A stretch of DNA of 28,250 bases, taken from contig JBBRDB010000012.1 of NCBI GenBank assembly GCA_038204345.1, positions 1-28,250 of the forward strand. The letters are read 5' to 3'. The translations under genes were made by a program, and so were the position numbers. This DNA comes from JAHJSA01 sp038204345 (GTDB taxonomy: Bacteria; Actinomycetota; Thermoleophilia; RBG-16-64-13). The notes below the pieces were generated by a model. It saw only the letters and a list, made by a program, of their open reading frames with translations, was not told where the DNA came from and made no database searches. Shown piece by piece: positions 16,627 through 23,206 of this stretch. Numbering within the stretch: position 1 is the first letter of the stretch; the number at the start of each line of letters is the position of its first letter.

Positions 16627-17375
16627 TGCCGCCGGCAAGCGGTCGCGCTGCGGTGTCGGTGTTGGCCCGGGCCGCCCTCTGGGTCGTGCTTACTGTGGCC
16701 CTCTTCCTATTCCTGCCGAGGCTCCCGGCCCCCGGCCCGGTCGAAGTGAACGCGTTCCTTGGGTTCGCGTTCGGTCTCCTTCCGGTCTTGCTCATCGCGT
16801 GGACCTTGGTGCGTGGGCTCCTGCCCGCCGCCTTGTTGGGGACACTTGTGGTCGGAGGCCTGGTCGTCTCGAGTCTTCTGTCTCGACAGGGCTTGTTCTT
16901 GATGGCCGTCCCCTTCAAAGTCATCCTCGCGGCGGGCGGCGGCGTACTGCTTGGGCGGCAGGTCGCCGAGGCGTGGTGGTTGGCCGCCGTGGCCGCCGTC
17001 GCGATCGTGGCCGACACGTGGAGCGTCTTCGCCGGGCCTACGAAGGTCGTGGTGGAGAAGGCGCCGCTTCTGCTCGACTACCTGCTCATCCACTTCCCCA
17101 TGCTTGGCTCCTCCGGATCGGGCATGGGTCTTGGCATCAGCGACGTGGTGTTCCTGTCATTGTTCACCGCGGGCTCCGCCCGTGCCGGCCTGCGGCCGGT
17201 CGCCGGTTTCGTCGCGATGGGCGTCTCGTTGCTGGTCACCGTGTCCGTCGCGCTCGCCTGGAAGCCGGCCATCCCCGCGCTGCCGCTTCTGGCTCTCGCG
17301 TTCCTCGCTGTCAACCTGGGCCCTCTCGTCGGTAGGGCCCGTTCTGCGCACGGGAGGCGCCGCGATCCCGGCTAA
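16626..17375 (+). CDS. Multi-pass membrane protein, presenilin/signal-peptide-peptidase-like (candidate intramembrane aspartyl protease)
   Basis: 249 residues. ATG 16626 overlaps the upstream TGA by one base, so translation is probably coupled. About eight membrane helices are visible. Three features match the A22 presenilin/SPP family in the right order. Asp130 is in ADTWSVFAGPTK near the end of one helix (compare the YD..SVY..T motif). Asp173 is in MGLGISDVVFLSLF (compare GxGD). PALP is at residues 217-220 (compare the PAL motif). The two Asp residues are 43 apart, within the family range. The Tyr before Asp130 and the exact GxGD are not conserved, so protease activity is inference. The 3' end overlaps the convergent methyltransferase gene by four bases. 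Confidence 0.6.
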   Translation: MPPASGRAAVSVLARAALWVVLTVALFLFLPRLPAPGPVEVNAFLGFAFGLLPVLLIAWTLVRGLLPAALLGTLVVGGLVVSSLLSRQGLFLMAVPFKVILAAGGGVLLGRQVAEAWWLAAVAAVAIVADTWSVFAGPTKVVVEKAPLLLDYLLIHFPMLGSSGSGMGLGISDVVFLSLFTAGSARAGLRPVAGFVAMGVSLLVTVSVALAWKPAIPALPLLALAFLAVNLGPLVGRARSAHGRRRDPG

Positions 17376-18760
17376 GCCTCGCGCTCCAGTAAGGCCACGG
17401 CCTCGATGTGAGGGGTGTGCGGGAACATGTCAACAGGAGTCACACGGGTCATGCGATAGCCGAGTTCACGGAAAAGCGCCGCGTCTGGGGCGAGGGTCGT
17501 GGGATTGCAGGAGACGTACACCACCTTCGCGGGTTCGGCCGCCGCCACTCGTCGTATGACCTTGTGAGCCAGTCCGCCGCGAGGGGGATCGACCACCACC
17601 ACATCGGGTCGCATCAGCTCCGGAGGCAGCGCCCGACGGCCTTCCAATATCTCCTTGAGGACCACCCGGGCGTTGCCCTCGAGGAAGGCGGTGTTGGTGA
17701 CGCCGTTCTCCACTGCGTTCTCCCGGGCATCCCTCACCGCGGCCGGCACGATCTCTATGCCGAGAACGGAGCGTGACCTCTCCGCCAGATAGATGGCTAT
17801 TGAACCGATGCCCGAGTAGAGGTCCCAGACCACTTCGCCCCCCGACAGAGCGGCCTCCTCCGCGGCGGTGGCATAGAGGACGGGGGCCATGCGCGAGTTA
17901 GTCTGGAAGAAGGCGTCGATGGAGATCTTGAGGCGCAGGTCTCCGAGGAGCTCGAACAGGTACGGGCGCCCCCACAGGACCTCGTAGGGGACACCGGTGG
18001 CTAGGTCTGCCGGCCCTCCGTTCTGCGCGTGAAGCACTCCGACCAGGGTCGGATGGCGCTCAAGGAGCAGGTCGACCAGGCTTTCCCCTTGAGTGAGCGC
18101 TCCCGGAGCGGTGACCAGGCTCACAAGGATCTCTCCGGTGCCGTGTGCTTCACGCACCGTAAGTTGGCGAGCGTACCCCTGATTCTCGCGCGGATCCCAT
18201 GGGGTCGCGTCGACCCTGCGCAGCCACTCTTCGACGGTCGCCCGCACTCCTTCGGTGGATTTCGGCAGCAGGTGGCACTCAGTCTGCGGGAGGACTGCGT
18301 CCCATCTCCCAGGTGGGTGAAAGCCCACGACGAGTCGCCCGTCGGTGCGTCCGATGGAGAACTCCACCTTGTTGCGGTACCGCCACGGATCCTCCATGGC
18401 CTTGATCGGCTGGATGGAAAAATCCGTCAACTTCCCGAGGCGCTCCAGGGAGTCCACAACCTGCTGCTGCTTGTATCGGAGCTGGACGTCGTAGGCGAGG
18501 CTCTGCCAGCGGCAGCCACCGCAGGTGCCGTAATGGCTGCATGCGGCGGAAACGCGGTCCCGTGACGGCTCTACTATCTCGTCCAGGCGCGCCTCCGCGT
18601 AGCGTTTCTTGACACGGGTTGCGGTGGCACGGACAAGGTCGCCGGGGACGGCTCCGGCCACGAAGACCACGAAGCCGTCCCGGCGGGCGACCCCCTGCCC
18701 GCCGAACGCGAGGCCGGTGATCGAAAGTTCGAGCGTCTCTCCCCGGTGCGGCTTGGTCAC
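17372..18760 (-). CDS. rlmD: 23S rRNA (uracil-5-)-methyltransferase RlmD/RumA family
   Basis: 462 residues from GTG 18760, chosen because GGAGAG lies 6 bases upstream; an ATG at 18796 lacks a ribosome site. It transfers a methyl group from S-adenosylmethionine to C5 of a uridine in rRNA or tRNA. An N-terminal TRAM domain (residues ~8-66) is followed by the iron-sulfur motif C74x5C80xxC83. The methyltransferase core has DLYSGIGSIAIYLA (SAM site), DVVVVDPPRGG and VYVSCNPTTLA with the catalytic Cys. The C-terminus ends with VDMFPHTPHIEAVALLER. Which uridine is modified (RlmD, RlmCD or TrmA-like) cannot be settled from sequence alone. Confidence 0.92.
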   Translation of the reverse strand: MTKPHRGETLELSITGLAFGGQGVARRDGFVVFVAGAVPGDLVRATATRVKKRYAEARLDEIVEPSRDRVSAACSHYGTCGGCRWQSLAYDVQLRYKQQQVVDSLERLGKLTDFSIQPIKAMEDPWRYRNKVEFSIGRTDGRLVVGFHPPGRWDAVLPQTECHLLPKSTEGVRATVEEWLRRVDATPWDPRENQGYARQLTVREAHGTGEILVSLVTAPGALTQGESLVDLLLERHPTLVGVLHAQNGGPADLATGVPYEVLWGRPYLFELLGDLRLKISIDAFFQTNSRMAPVLYATAAEEAALSGGEVVWDLYSGIGSIAIYLAERSRSVLGIEIVPAAVRDARENAVENGVTNTAFLEGNARVVLKEILEGRRALPPELMRPDVVVVDPPRGGLAHKVIRRVAAAEPAKVVYVSCNPTTLAPDAALFRELGYRMTRVTPVDMFPHTPHIEAVALLEREA

Positions 18761-18841
18761 GGCGGACTCTCCAGACGTCGTTGGCGCGGGTGGCATCGAG
18801 CGACGCGAGTGCTGTGCGCGGCGCTCGGAACGCGGTCTGGT

Positions 18842-18847
18842 AGTATA
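18842..18847 (-). promoter_or_regulatory. -10-like box in the rlmD / transporter divergent region
   Basis: On the minus strand 18842-18847 reads TATACT, about 80 bases upstream of the GTG at 18760. The -35 position (TGGTGG) is a poor match. This is the only AT-rich patch between the divergent genes. Confidence 0.35.
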
Positions 18848-18891
18848 CCGACCGGCCATCCGGCCCACCATCACCCGCAGAATGGAGCGCT

Positions 18892-19947
18892 TTGCCTGAC
18901 GGTCCACCCTCCGATCGCAGCAGACGCCTGGTCGCCGAGATACTGCTGGTAGGGGTGACCGTGGTGTGGGGCTGGACCTTCGTCATGGTCAAAGACGCGG
19001 TTGCCCTCCTGCCGCCGCTACCCTTCTTGGCTATCAGGTTCGGAGTGGCTACCGTCATCATGGCTTTCGTGACGTGGGCGGTGCGCGGCCGACGGTCTCG
19101 TCGCCGAGCACTCGACACGAGGGCCGTTGCGGAGGCGCGGGAGAGCGCCGGGGGAACGGCCCCCCGCGCCGCCGAACAGGGCCCCGATGCGCGCGGCGGC
19201 ACGGCTGGGACTCGACCAGGCCGTGGTGGGCTGCGCGCCTCGGGGCCGGCCGGCCTTGTCATGGGAGTCTTCCTGGCCGGCGGCTATGTCTTTCAGACCT
19301 TCGGACTGCAGCGCACCACCGCCTCCAACGCGGGCTTCATCACGGGGATGTTCGTGGTCATGGTTCCGGTGCTGCAGGTTCTCATGTGGCGCCTCTGGCC
19401 GGACCGGCGTGTCGTGACCGGCGTCACTCTGGCGACGGTCGGCCTGTTCCTGCTGTCGGGAGGTGCGTCGGAACTGCATCTTCTGGGTGACGGGCTTGTT
19501 CTCTTGTGCGCCCTCGCCTTCTCGGCGCACATCATCGCCACCTCGCGCTCTGTGCGCCGGCACGACGCCGAGCTGCTAACGGTCGTGCAGCTTGCGGTCG
19601 TGACTGTATGCACCGGACTCCTCGCCTTGGGTGGCTGGGCTCTTGGAGAGCCGCTGTCCCTGGCCGCGGTGCGGGAACCCACCGTCTTGATAGCCCTGGC
19701 TGTGACGGCGCTCTTCGCTTCCGCGGCCGCCTTCTACGTGCAGACCTTCTCTCAGAAGTACGCCTCCCCCACCCGTACCGCCGTCATCCTCACCATGGAG
19801 CCCGTCTTTGCCGGAGTCTTCGGCTACGCTTTGGCCGGAGAGCGGCTATCGGCGGCAGGTTGGGTCGGCGCCGCAGCCATCCTTTGTGGGATGCTGGTGT
19901 CCGAACTACGGGTGTCGCCTTGGCGCCGAAGCCGTGGGGGCGAGTAG
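18892..19947 (+). CDS. EamA/DMT family transporter
   Basis: 351 residues from TTG 18892, preceded by GGAGCGC. Two EamA repeats of five helices are visible: the first begins LVGVTVVWGWTFVMVKDA and the second starts near GDGLVLLCALAFSAHIIA. The family hallmark SPTRTAVILTMEPVFAGVFGYALAGE is near residue 290-315. These inner-membrane carriers export or import small metabolites such as amino acids; the substrate is unknown. Between the second and third helices lies an unusually long cytoplasmic loop (residues ~64-118) rich in Arg, Ala and Gly, which typical members (about 300 residues) lack. Confidence 0.9.
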   Translation: MPDGPPSDRSRRLVAEILLVGVTVVWGWTFVMVKDAVALLPPLPFLAIRFGVATVIMAFVTWAVRGRRSRRRALDTRAVAEARESAGGTAPRAAEQGPDARGGTAGTRPGRGGLRASGPAGLVMGVFLAGGYVFQTFGLQRTTASNAGFITGMFVVMVPVLQVLMWRLWPDRRVVTGVTLATVGLFLLSGGASELHLLGDGLVLLCALAFSAHIIATSRSVRRHDAELLTVVQLAVVTVCTGLLALGGWALGEPLSLAAVREPTVLIALAVTALFASAAAFYVQTFSQKYASPTRTAVILTMEPVFAGVFGYALAGERLSAAGWVGAAAILCGMLVSELRVSPWRRSRGGE

Positions 19948-20004
19948 CCGCGTAGCAGAAGTGGGTTGATCCGCGCCGGCCGCTGAAGTGTTGTCTAGTA
20001 CATC

Positions 20005-20033
20005 TTGACAGCGCCCCGCCTAGCCGCCAGAAT
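20005..20033 (+). promoter_or_regulatory. Promoter upstream of the small membrane protein
   Basis: TTGACA (20005-20010), a perfect -35, is followed by a 17-base spacer and CAGAAT (20028-20033) as -10. Transcription would start near 20040, leaving an ~85-base leader to the ATG at 20125. Confidence 0.5.
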
Positions 20034-20124
20034 GAATCGAGCCTGAAGGTCGGCGGGGGGCCGCGGCGGGGCGGACGAGAACCGACCATGTTGTGCTTGA
20101 GTGCACAATCACATAGGGGGATCC

Positions 20125-20331
20125 ATGTTCGCACTCGGGTGGTTGCTCATCTTGGTAGGGCTGGTATTCGGCGTCATGGGGGGCTTGGCCAACCTCTTCC
20201 TTGCCCACAATTTTGCGGAATTCTGGCTGATGAACCTGCCGGTGGCGGTACTGGGACTGGGTTTCGGCCGTTATCTCGTCGGGCGCGCTGAACCCAAGGA
20301 AGCCGCGTCGCCCAAGAGGACGCGCTCGTAG
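20125..20331 (+). CDS. Small two-helix membrane protein
   Basis: 68 residues from ATG 20125, which follows AGGGGGA at proper spacing; a GTG at 20101 is less well supported. Two membrane helices are visible (about residues 2-27 and 34-52), followed by a charged tail PKEAASPKRTRS. I do not recognise a family. A good -35/-10 pair lies upstream and a perfect hairpin terminator downstream, so it appears to be an independent gene rather than a shadow. Confidence 0.7.
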   Translation: MFALGWLLILVGLVFGVMGGLANLFLAHNFAEFWLMNLPVAVLGLGFGRYLVGRAEPKEAASPKRTRS

Positions 20332-20346
20332 GCTGAGCCCATAGTC

Positions 20347-20370
20347 CGCGGCGGTCGTTCGACCGCCGCG
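20347..20370 (+). terminator. Strong hairpin terminator after the small membrane protein
   Basis: CGCGGCGGTC, loop GTTC, GACCGCCGCG: a perfect 10-bp stem starting 15 bases past the stop codon, followed by TGGAATAAAT. It also marks the left border of the accessory region. Confidence 0.7.
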
Positions 20371-20378
20371 TGGAATAA

Positions 20379-20464
20379 ATCCGGCGGCTGGCGCTCTCCG
20401 GCTCCATCCTGCGGGAAGACTTCGGCCCGGAGGGCGACGCCGACGTGCTGGTGCGAGGAGCGAC
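20379..20464 (+). pseudogene. Remnant of a MNT-type nucleotidyltransferase (antitoxin) gene
   Basis: The frame reads IRRLALSGSILREDFGPEGD followed by ADVLV. This is the signature core of minimal nucleotidyltransferases (FGS-x-LR-x(5)-SDxDVLV). The Phe of FGS and Ser of SDxD are changed and only ~28 residues are left, with a stop just upstream at 20376. It abuts a HEPN remnant in another frame, so an MNT-HEPN toxin-antitoxin pair has collapsed here by deletion. Confidence 0.55.
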
Positions 20465-20575
20465 CTCGAGTTTGATCGGCAGCTATCCCTTGCGCTCACG
20501 CGATTGTTGTGGATCGTGGGAGACGCAGCAGGCCGGGTCACCCCTGCCATGCGGATCCGTCACAGTCACATTCAG
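20465..20575 (+). pseudogene. Remnant of a HEPN-domain (DUF86) toxin gene
   Basis: The frame gives LEFDRQLSLALTRLLWIVGD, then AAGRVTPAMRIRHSHI. This matches the middle helix of DUF86/HEPN proteins (LALTRL-x-IIGEAA-x-RV...RHPEI). The catalytic R-x4-6-H segment that should follow is missing. It is out of frame with the MNT remnant just before it and ends where a hicA tail remnant on the other strand begins. Confidence 0.55.
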
Positions 20576-20631
20576 CGGTCAAACAGCACTCTGACCAGGT
20601 CCTCCCGCTCGATATCCAGGTGCCGAGCCCC
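20572..20631 (-). pseudogene. Remnant of the 3' end of a hicA gene
   Basis: On the minus strand the frame ends ARHLDIEREDLVRVLFDR and a stop, which looks like a HicA C-terminus. Upstream DNA GCTCGGCACCTGG is alignable with GCTCGGCACCATGG in the hicA gene at 20681-20971, where the sequence diverges. It is either a second hicA copy reduced to its tail, or the displaced original tail of that gene after an insertion of about 130 bases. Confidence 0.4.
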
Positions 20632-20680
20632 TCACGTCCTCCATGCCTGGGGCGGTAGTCATTCTGCTCGCGGCGGGCGG

Positions 20681-20971
20681 TCATGTTGCCGGGGAGTGGA
20701 CTGGTGCGACGATCAAGGAGTTGTTCCTTGCAGATGGCAGACGAGGACGGTTTGTACCGGGCTCGAGACCATGGTGCCGAGCCAGGTCGACCAGAACGCC
20801 GGCCAGGGTTCCGACACGTAACGCGCCGTGCTTCGGGATGGTGACGTGATGCTCCCCACCCACACTCGTGCTCAGTCGCATGTGACTCCCCGTCTGGCGT
20901 GTGACCTCGTAGCCGAGCACGTCGAGCGCGCGAGCGAACTCCTCACCGGAGACGTCGCGGGGCAGCCTCAT
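20681..20971 (-). CDS. hicA: HicA-type mRNA interferase toxin (module 1), altered C-terminus
   Basis: 96 residues from ATG 20971, overlapping the hicB stop in ATGA. HicA is a double-stranded-RNA-binding-fold toxin that cuts mRNA. The fold is clear: MRLPRDVSGEEFARALDVLG, then TGSHMRL with the catalytic His in GSH, then HHVTIPKHGALRVGTLAGVL. The first ~70 residues match the hicA at 26850-27095. After LARHHGLE the family tail is replaced by about 25 residues unlike HicA (PGTNRPRLPSARNN...), so the gene was probably damaged at its 3' end. The antitoxin gene is directly upstream. Confidence 0.75.
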   Translation of the reverse strand: MRLPRDVSGEEFARALDVLGYEVTRQTGSHMRLSTSVGGEHHVTIPKHGALRVGTLAGVLVDLARHHGLEPGTNRPRLPSARNNSLIVAPVHSPAT

Positions 20972-21174
20972 ACGGCGATGACTTCTTCTCTCACGAAATG
21001 GAGACGGATGATCTTTGGTCGCTCGGGTTCCTCGAAGTGGCACACCACCGCGTCTCGCACGTGGGTCTCGAGATCGGCAAGCTCGTCTGCCTCGGCTAAG
21101 ATCGAAGTACCGAGCGCCCTCGCGGTGTACCCCCCCTCGGGGGCCTCTTCGACAATGAACACAACCTCGTTCAC
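20968..21174 (-). CDS. hicB: HicB-like antitoxin (module 1)
   Basis: 68 residues from GTG 21174, with AAGGATG upstream. The partial RNase H-like HicB fold starts MNEVVFIVEEAPEGGYTARA and ends LHFVREEVIAV; it should bind and neutralise HicA and repress its own promoter. Two-residue chemistry of ribonuclease H is absent, as usual for HicB. The stop overlaps the hicA start by four bases. A -10 TATACT (21211-21216) sits in a GGTATAnTCGAnCCG block shared with the hicB at 27092-27298. Just upstream of that block the DNA turns into a recombinase remnant, so the normal upstream promoter region was lost or exchanged. Confidence 0.8.
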   Translation of the reverse strand: MNEVVFIVEEAPEGGYTARALGTSILAEADELADLETHVRDAVVCHFEEPERPKIIRLHFVREEVIAV

Positions 21175-21219
21175 GCTGCATCCTTCGACGAGGGTTAGGT
21201 GGACGGGTCGAGTATACCG

Positions 21220-21402
21220 CCCAGGGCCCTGCTGCAAGGCCTGGTCATCTGCGGACGCTGCGGACGACGCATGACCGTGCGCTATCACCGCCGCCGTGGC
21301 GCCGAGGTTCCCGACTATCAGTGCGTGGGTGAGTCCATCCAAGGGGGCGCCCCGCGCTGTCTGACCGTGCCCGGCGCCGGCGTCGACGCCGCTGTGGGCG
21401 GG
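21220..21402 (+). pseudogene. Fragment of a large serine recombinase (zinc beta-ribbon domain)
   Basis: The frame reads RALLQGLVICGRCGRRMTVR, then YHRRRGAEVPDYQCVGE, then PRCLTVPGAGVDAAVG. This is the recombinase zinc-ribbon domain of serine integrase/transposon resolvases, with CGRCG as its first cysteine pair and two later cysteines. The catalytic N-terminal domain and the rest of the C-terminus are absent. It marks a past site-specific element. It begins within ~5 bases of the hicB promoter block and ends before a short unassigned stretch leading to the IS701-like element. Confidence 0.75.
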
Positions 21403-21527
21403 TTAACTCCAACCCCACCATGGCTTAGTGGCGCCTTCAGATCGGAGGGGAGCAGGATGCGGTTTCCGGCGCGGACGCGGCGGCGGACGCCTTGCTTCTT
21501 GCCCGAGATATCGACCTCCAGGTCGCC
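21403..21527. other. Unassigned stretch between recombinase fragment and IS element
   Basis: On the minus strand this stretch can be read as KVLLGDLEVDISGKKQGVRR and RVRAGNRILLPSDLKAPLS, which looks protein-like and is not explained by the neighbours. No start or family is recognised. It may be the cut end of another gene. Confidence 0.3.
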
Positions 21528-21543
21528 TAGTAGTACTTTGTTA
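21528..21543 (+). repeat. Left terminal inverted repeat of the IS701-like element
   Basis: TAGTAGTACTTTGTTA, matching the complement of 22970-22985 at 15 of 16 bases. Confidence 0.8.
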
Positions 21544-21630
21544 GAGTAATGTAGAACTTTTTCCTCCCACGCCGAACATGGTCCGCGGATGGAATCATGT
21601 CGGGAAGGAGGGGAAGATGCAGGCGACACA

Positions 21631-22849
21631 ATGTCGACGGATGTGACGGCGGCCGACGCGCGCGAACGCCTGGCGGCCTTCGTCGGGGAGATGGTGGCGG
21701 GCTTCTCCCACGTGCGGCAACGGGAGAACGCCCTCCTTTATGTGCGCGGCCTCGTCGAACACGGGGGTCGCAAGAGTCTCTGGCCTACGCTTTTCCGCCT
21801 GGGGGAAGACGCCGCCCGCTTTCGAGAGCCTGCAGCAGTTCCTGGCCGACTCCCCCTGGGATCCGGCGCTGCTGGTGCGCGCCTGCGCCGAGCGGGTATG
21901 CCCCGAGATCGACACGCAGGCCTGGGTCGTGGACGACACCGGCATCCGGGAAGGACGGCACCCACTCCCCCGGGGTGAAGCGCCAGTACTTGGGTACCTT
22001 GGGCAAGGTCGGCAACTGCCAAGTCACCGTGAGCCTGCATGCGGTCGGGAAAGGGGTTACGGCATCCCTGGGCTGGGCCCTCTACCTGCCCGAGGAGTGG
22101 TGCCGGGACCAACCCCGGCGCTGGAAGGCCAAGATCCCAGACGGGGTCTCCTTCCGGACCAAATCCGAACTGGCCACGGCGCTGGCCGCGGAGGCGGCGG
22201 AGTGGGAGATCCCGAGCGCCCCCATCCTGGCTGACTCCGCCTACGGCGACAACACGGCCCTGCGCACGCGCCTCGACGAATTCACCCGGGAGTACGTGGT
22301 GGCCGCCTCCCCCCAGCTCGGGGTGTTCGGACCGGGGACCACGTTCAGCGTGCCTCTGCGCACGGGGAGGCGGGGCCGGCCGCCCTCTGCCTGGCGGGCA
22401 GATCAGGCTCCGCAGGCGGTCCCACTCTGGCCCACGAGCTGCCCTCTTCGGCCTTCGAGGTGCTCCCCTGCCGCACGACCCCGGCCGGGAAGGAGGTCGA
22501 AGGCCGCTTCGCCTTCGTCCGGGTCACGGCCGCCCACGCCGTCCTGCGCGACCATCTGCCGCCCCGCACCGAGTGGCTCATCATCGAGTGGCCCGAGGGG
22601 AAGGACTCCCCATCCGACTACCGGCTCTCGAACCTCCCCGAAGACACCGAGCCCGAACGTCTGGCCCGCCTCGCCCGCTTGCGCTGGACCATCGAGCTCG
22701 ACTACCGGCAGCTGAAAGGCGAGCTTGGTCTCGATCACTACGAGGGCCGGAGCTATGCGGGCTTCCACCATCACTGTGCTCTGGTCACCTGTGCTCATGC
22801 CTTCCTCAAGTGCGAGCGGCTCTCCCCAAAGGCCCGGCGGCCGGTCTGA
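21631..22849 (+). pseudogene. IS701 family DDE transposase, three frameshifts
   Basis: Starting MSTDVTAADARERLAAFVGE at ATG 21631, the transposase is spread over three frames, with switches near 21800, 21950 and 22400. Despite this the parts are well preserved. The first catalytic Asp lies in WVVDDTGI, the second in ILADSAYGDNTALR, and the glutamate in LDYRQLKGELGLDHYEGRS near the C-terminus, after RLARLRWTIE. Total length about 400 residues equals the family norm. The breaks make it inactive unless they are assembly errors. No passenger gene is present. Confidence 0.8.
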
Positions 22850-22969
22850 CACTGCCCCCCGGGCGGTGCTGCTCCTGCAGCCCCTCCTGCGGTGCCCGGG
22901 ACGGCCGCCAGCCGCACTTGTGACCAGCCCGTCGACCTCCAGCAGTTGGTGTTGTTCCATCGGAGGGTG

Positions 22970-22985
22970 TAACGAAGTACTACTA
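22970..22985 (+). repeat. Right terminal inverted repeat of the IS701-like element
   Basis: TAACGAAGTACTACTA, the inverted partner of 21528-21543 with a single mismatch. Confidence 0.8.
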
Positions 22986-22998
22986 AGTCAGGTGCCTG

Positions 22999-23047
22999 TT
23001 GACTTTGGGTTTGGGAGGGTTAGGATGAGAGCCGTACGGCTCTCATC
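22999..23047 (+). promoter_or_regulatory. Promoter with overlapping 24-bp perfect palindrome (candidate operator)
   Basis: TTGACT (22999-23004), a 16-base spacer and TAGGAT (23021-23026) form a promoter. A perfect palindrome with arms GATGAGAGCC and GGCTCTCATC around GTAC covers 23024-23047, overlapping the -10 and the expected start of transcription near 23033. That geometry suits repressor control. It could also form a 10-bp hairpin at the very 5' end of the transcript. The lipoprotein gene starts 160 bases downstream, just after the IS701-like element ends. Confidence 0.5.
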
Positions 23048-23206
23048 GAGAAGAGGAAGGTCTTCTGACCACAGGGAACCTCGGCAGTTCCACGGATCTC
23101 GAAGTCTGCCTGTGGGGCCTCGCCGAACTTGGAGCACATGCTGGACAGCGACGGTTGGCGATGAGAGCTGAACCCCAGGCTGTGTATGAAAGGTAGGTAG
23201 GCCACC

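Larger units (their letters stand above)
21528..22985 (+). mobile_element. IS701-like insertion sequence, inactive
   Basis: The element is bounded by inverted ends TAGTAGTACTTTGTTA (21528-21543) and TAACGAAGTACTACTA (22970-22985), complementary at 15 of 16 positions. It is about 1.46 kb, normal for IS701. It contains one transposase gene broken by three frameshifts. YTAR tetranucleotides flank the inner form of the ends (CTAG at 21527-21530, CTAA at 22983-22986); IS701 elements typically duplicate YTAR, but the two differ in the last base, so the duplication is not intact. Confidence 0.8.

Noticed and set aside
16547..17335. Long plus-strand frame of 262 residues over the UDG/presenilin-like genes
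   Set aside because: Arg/Gly-rich shadow of the membrane protein gene in another frame.
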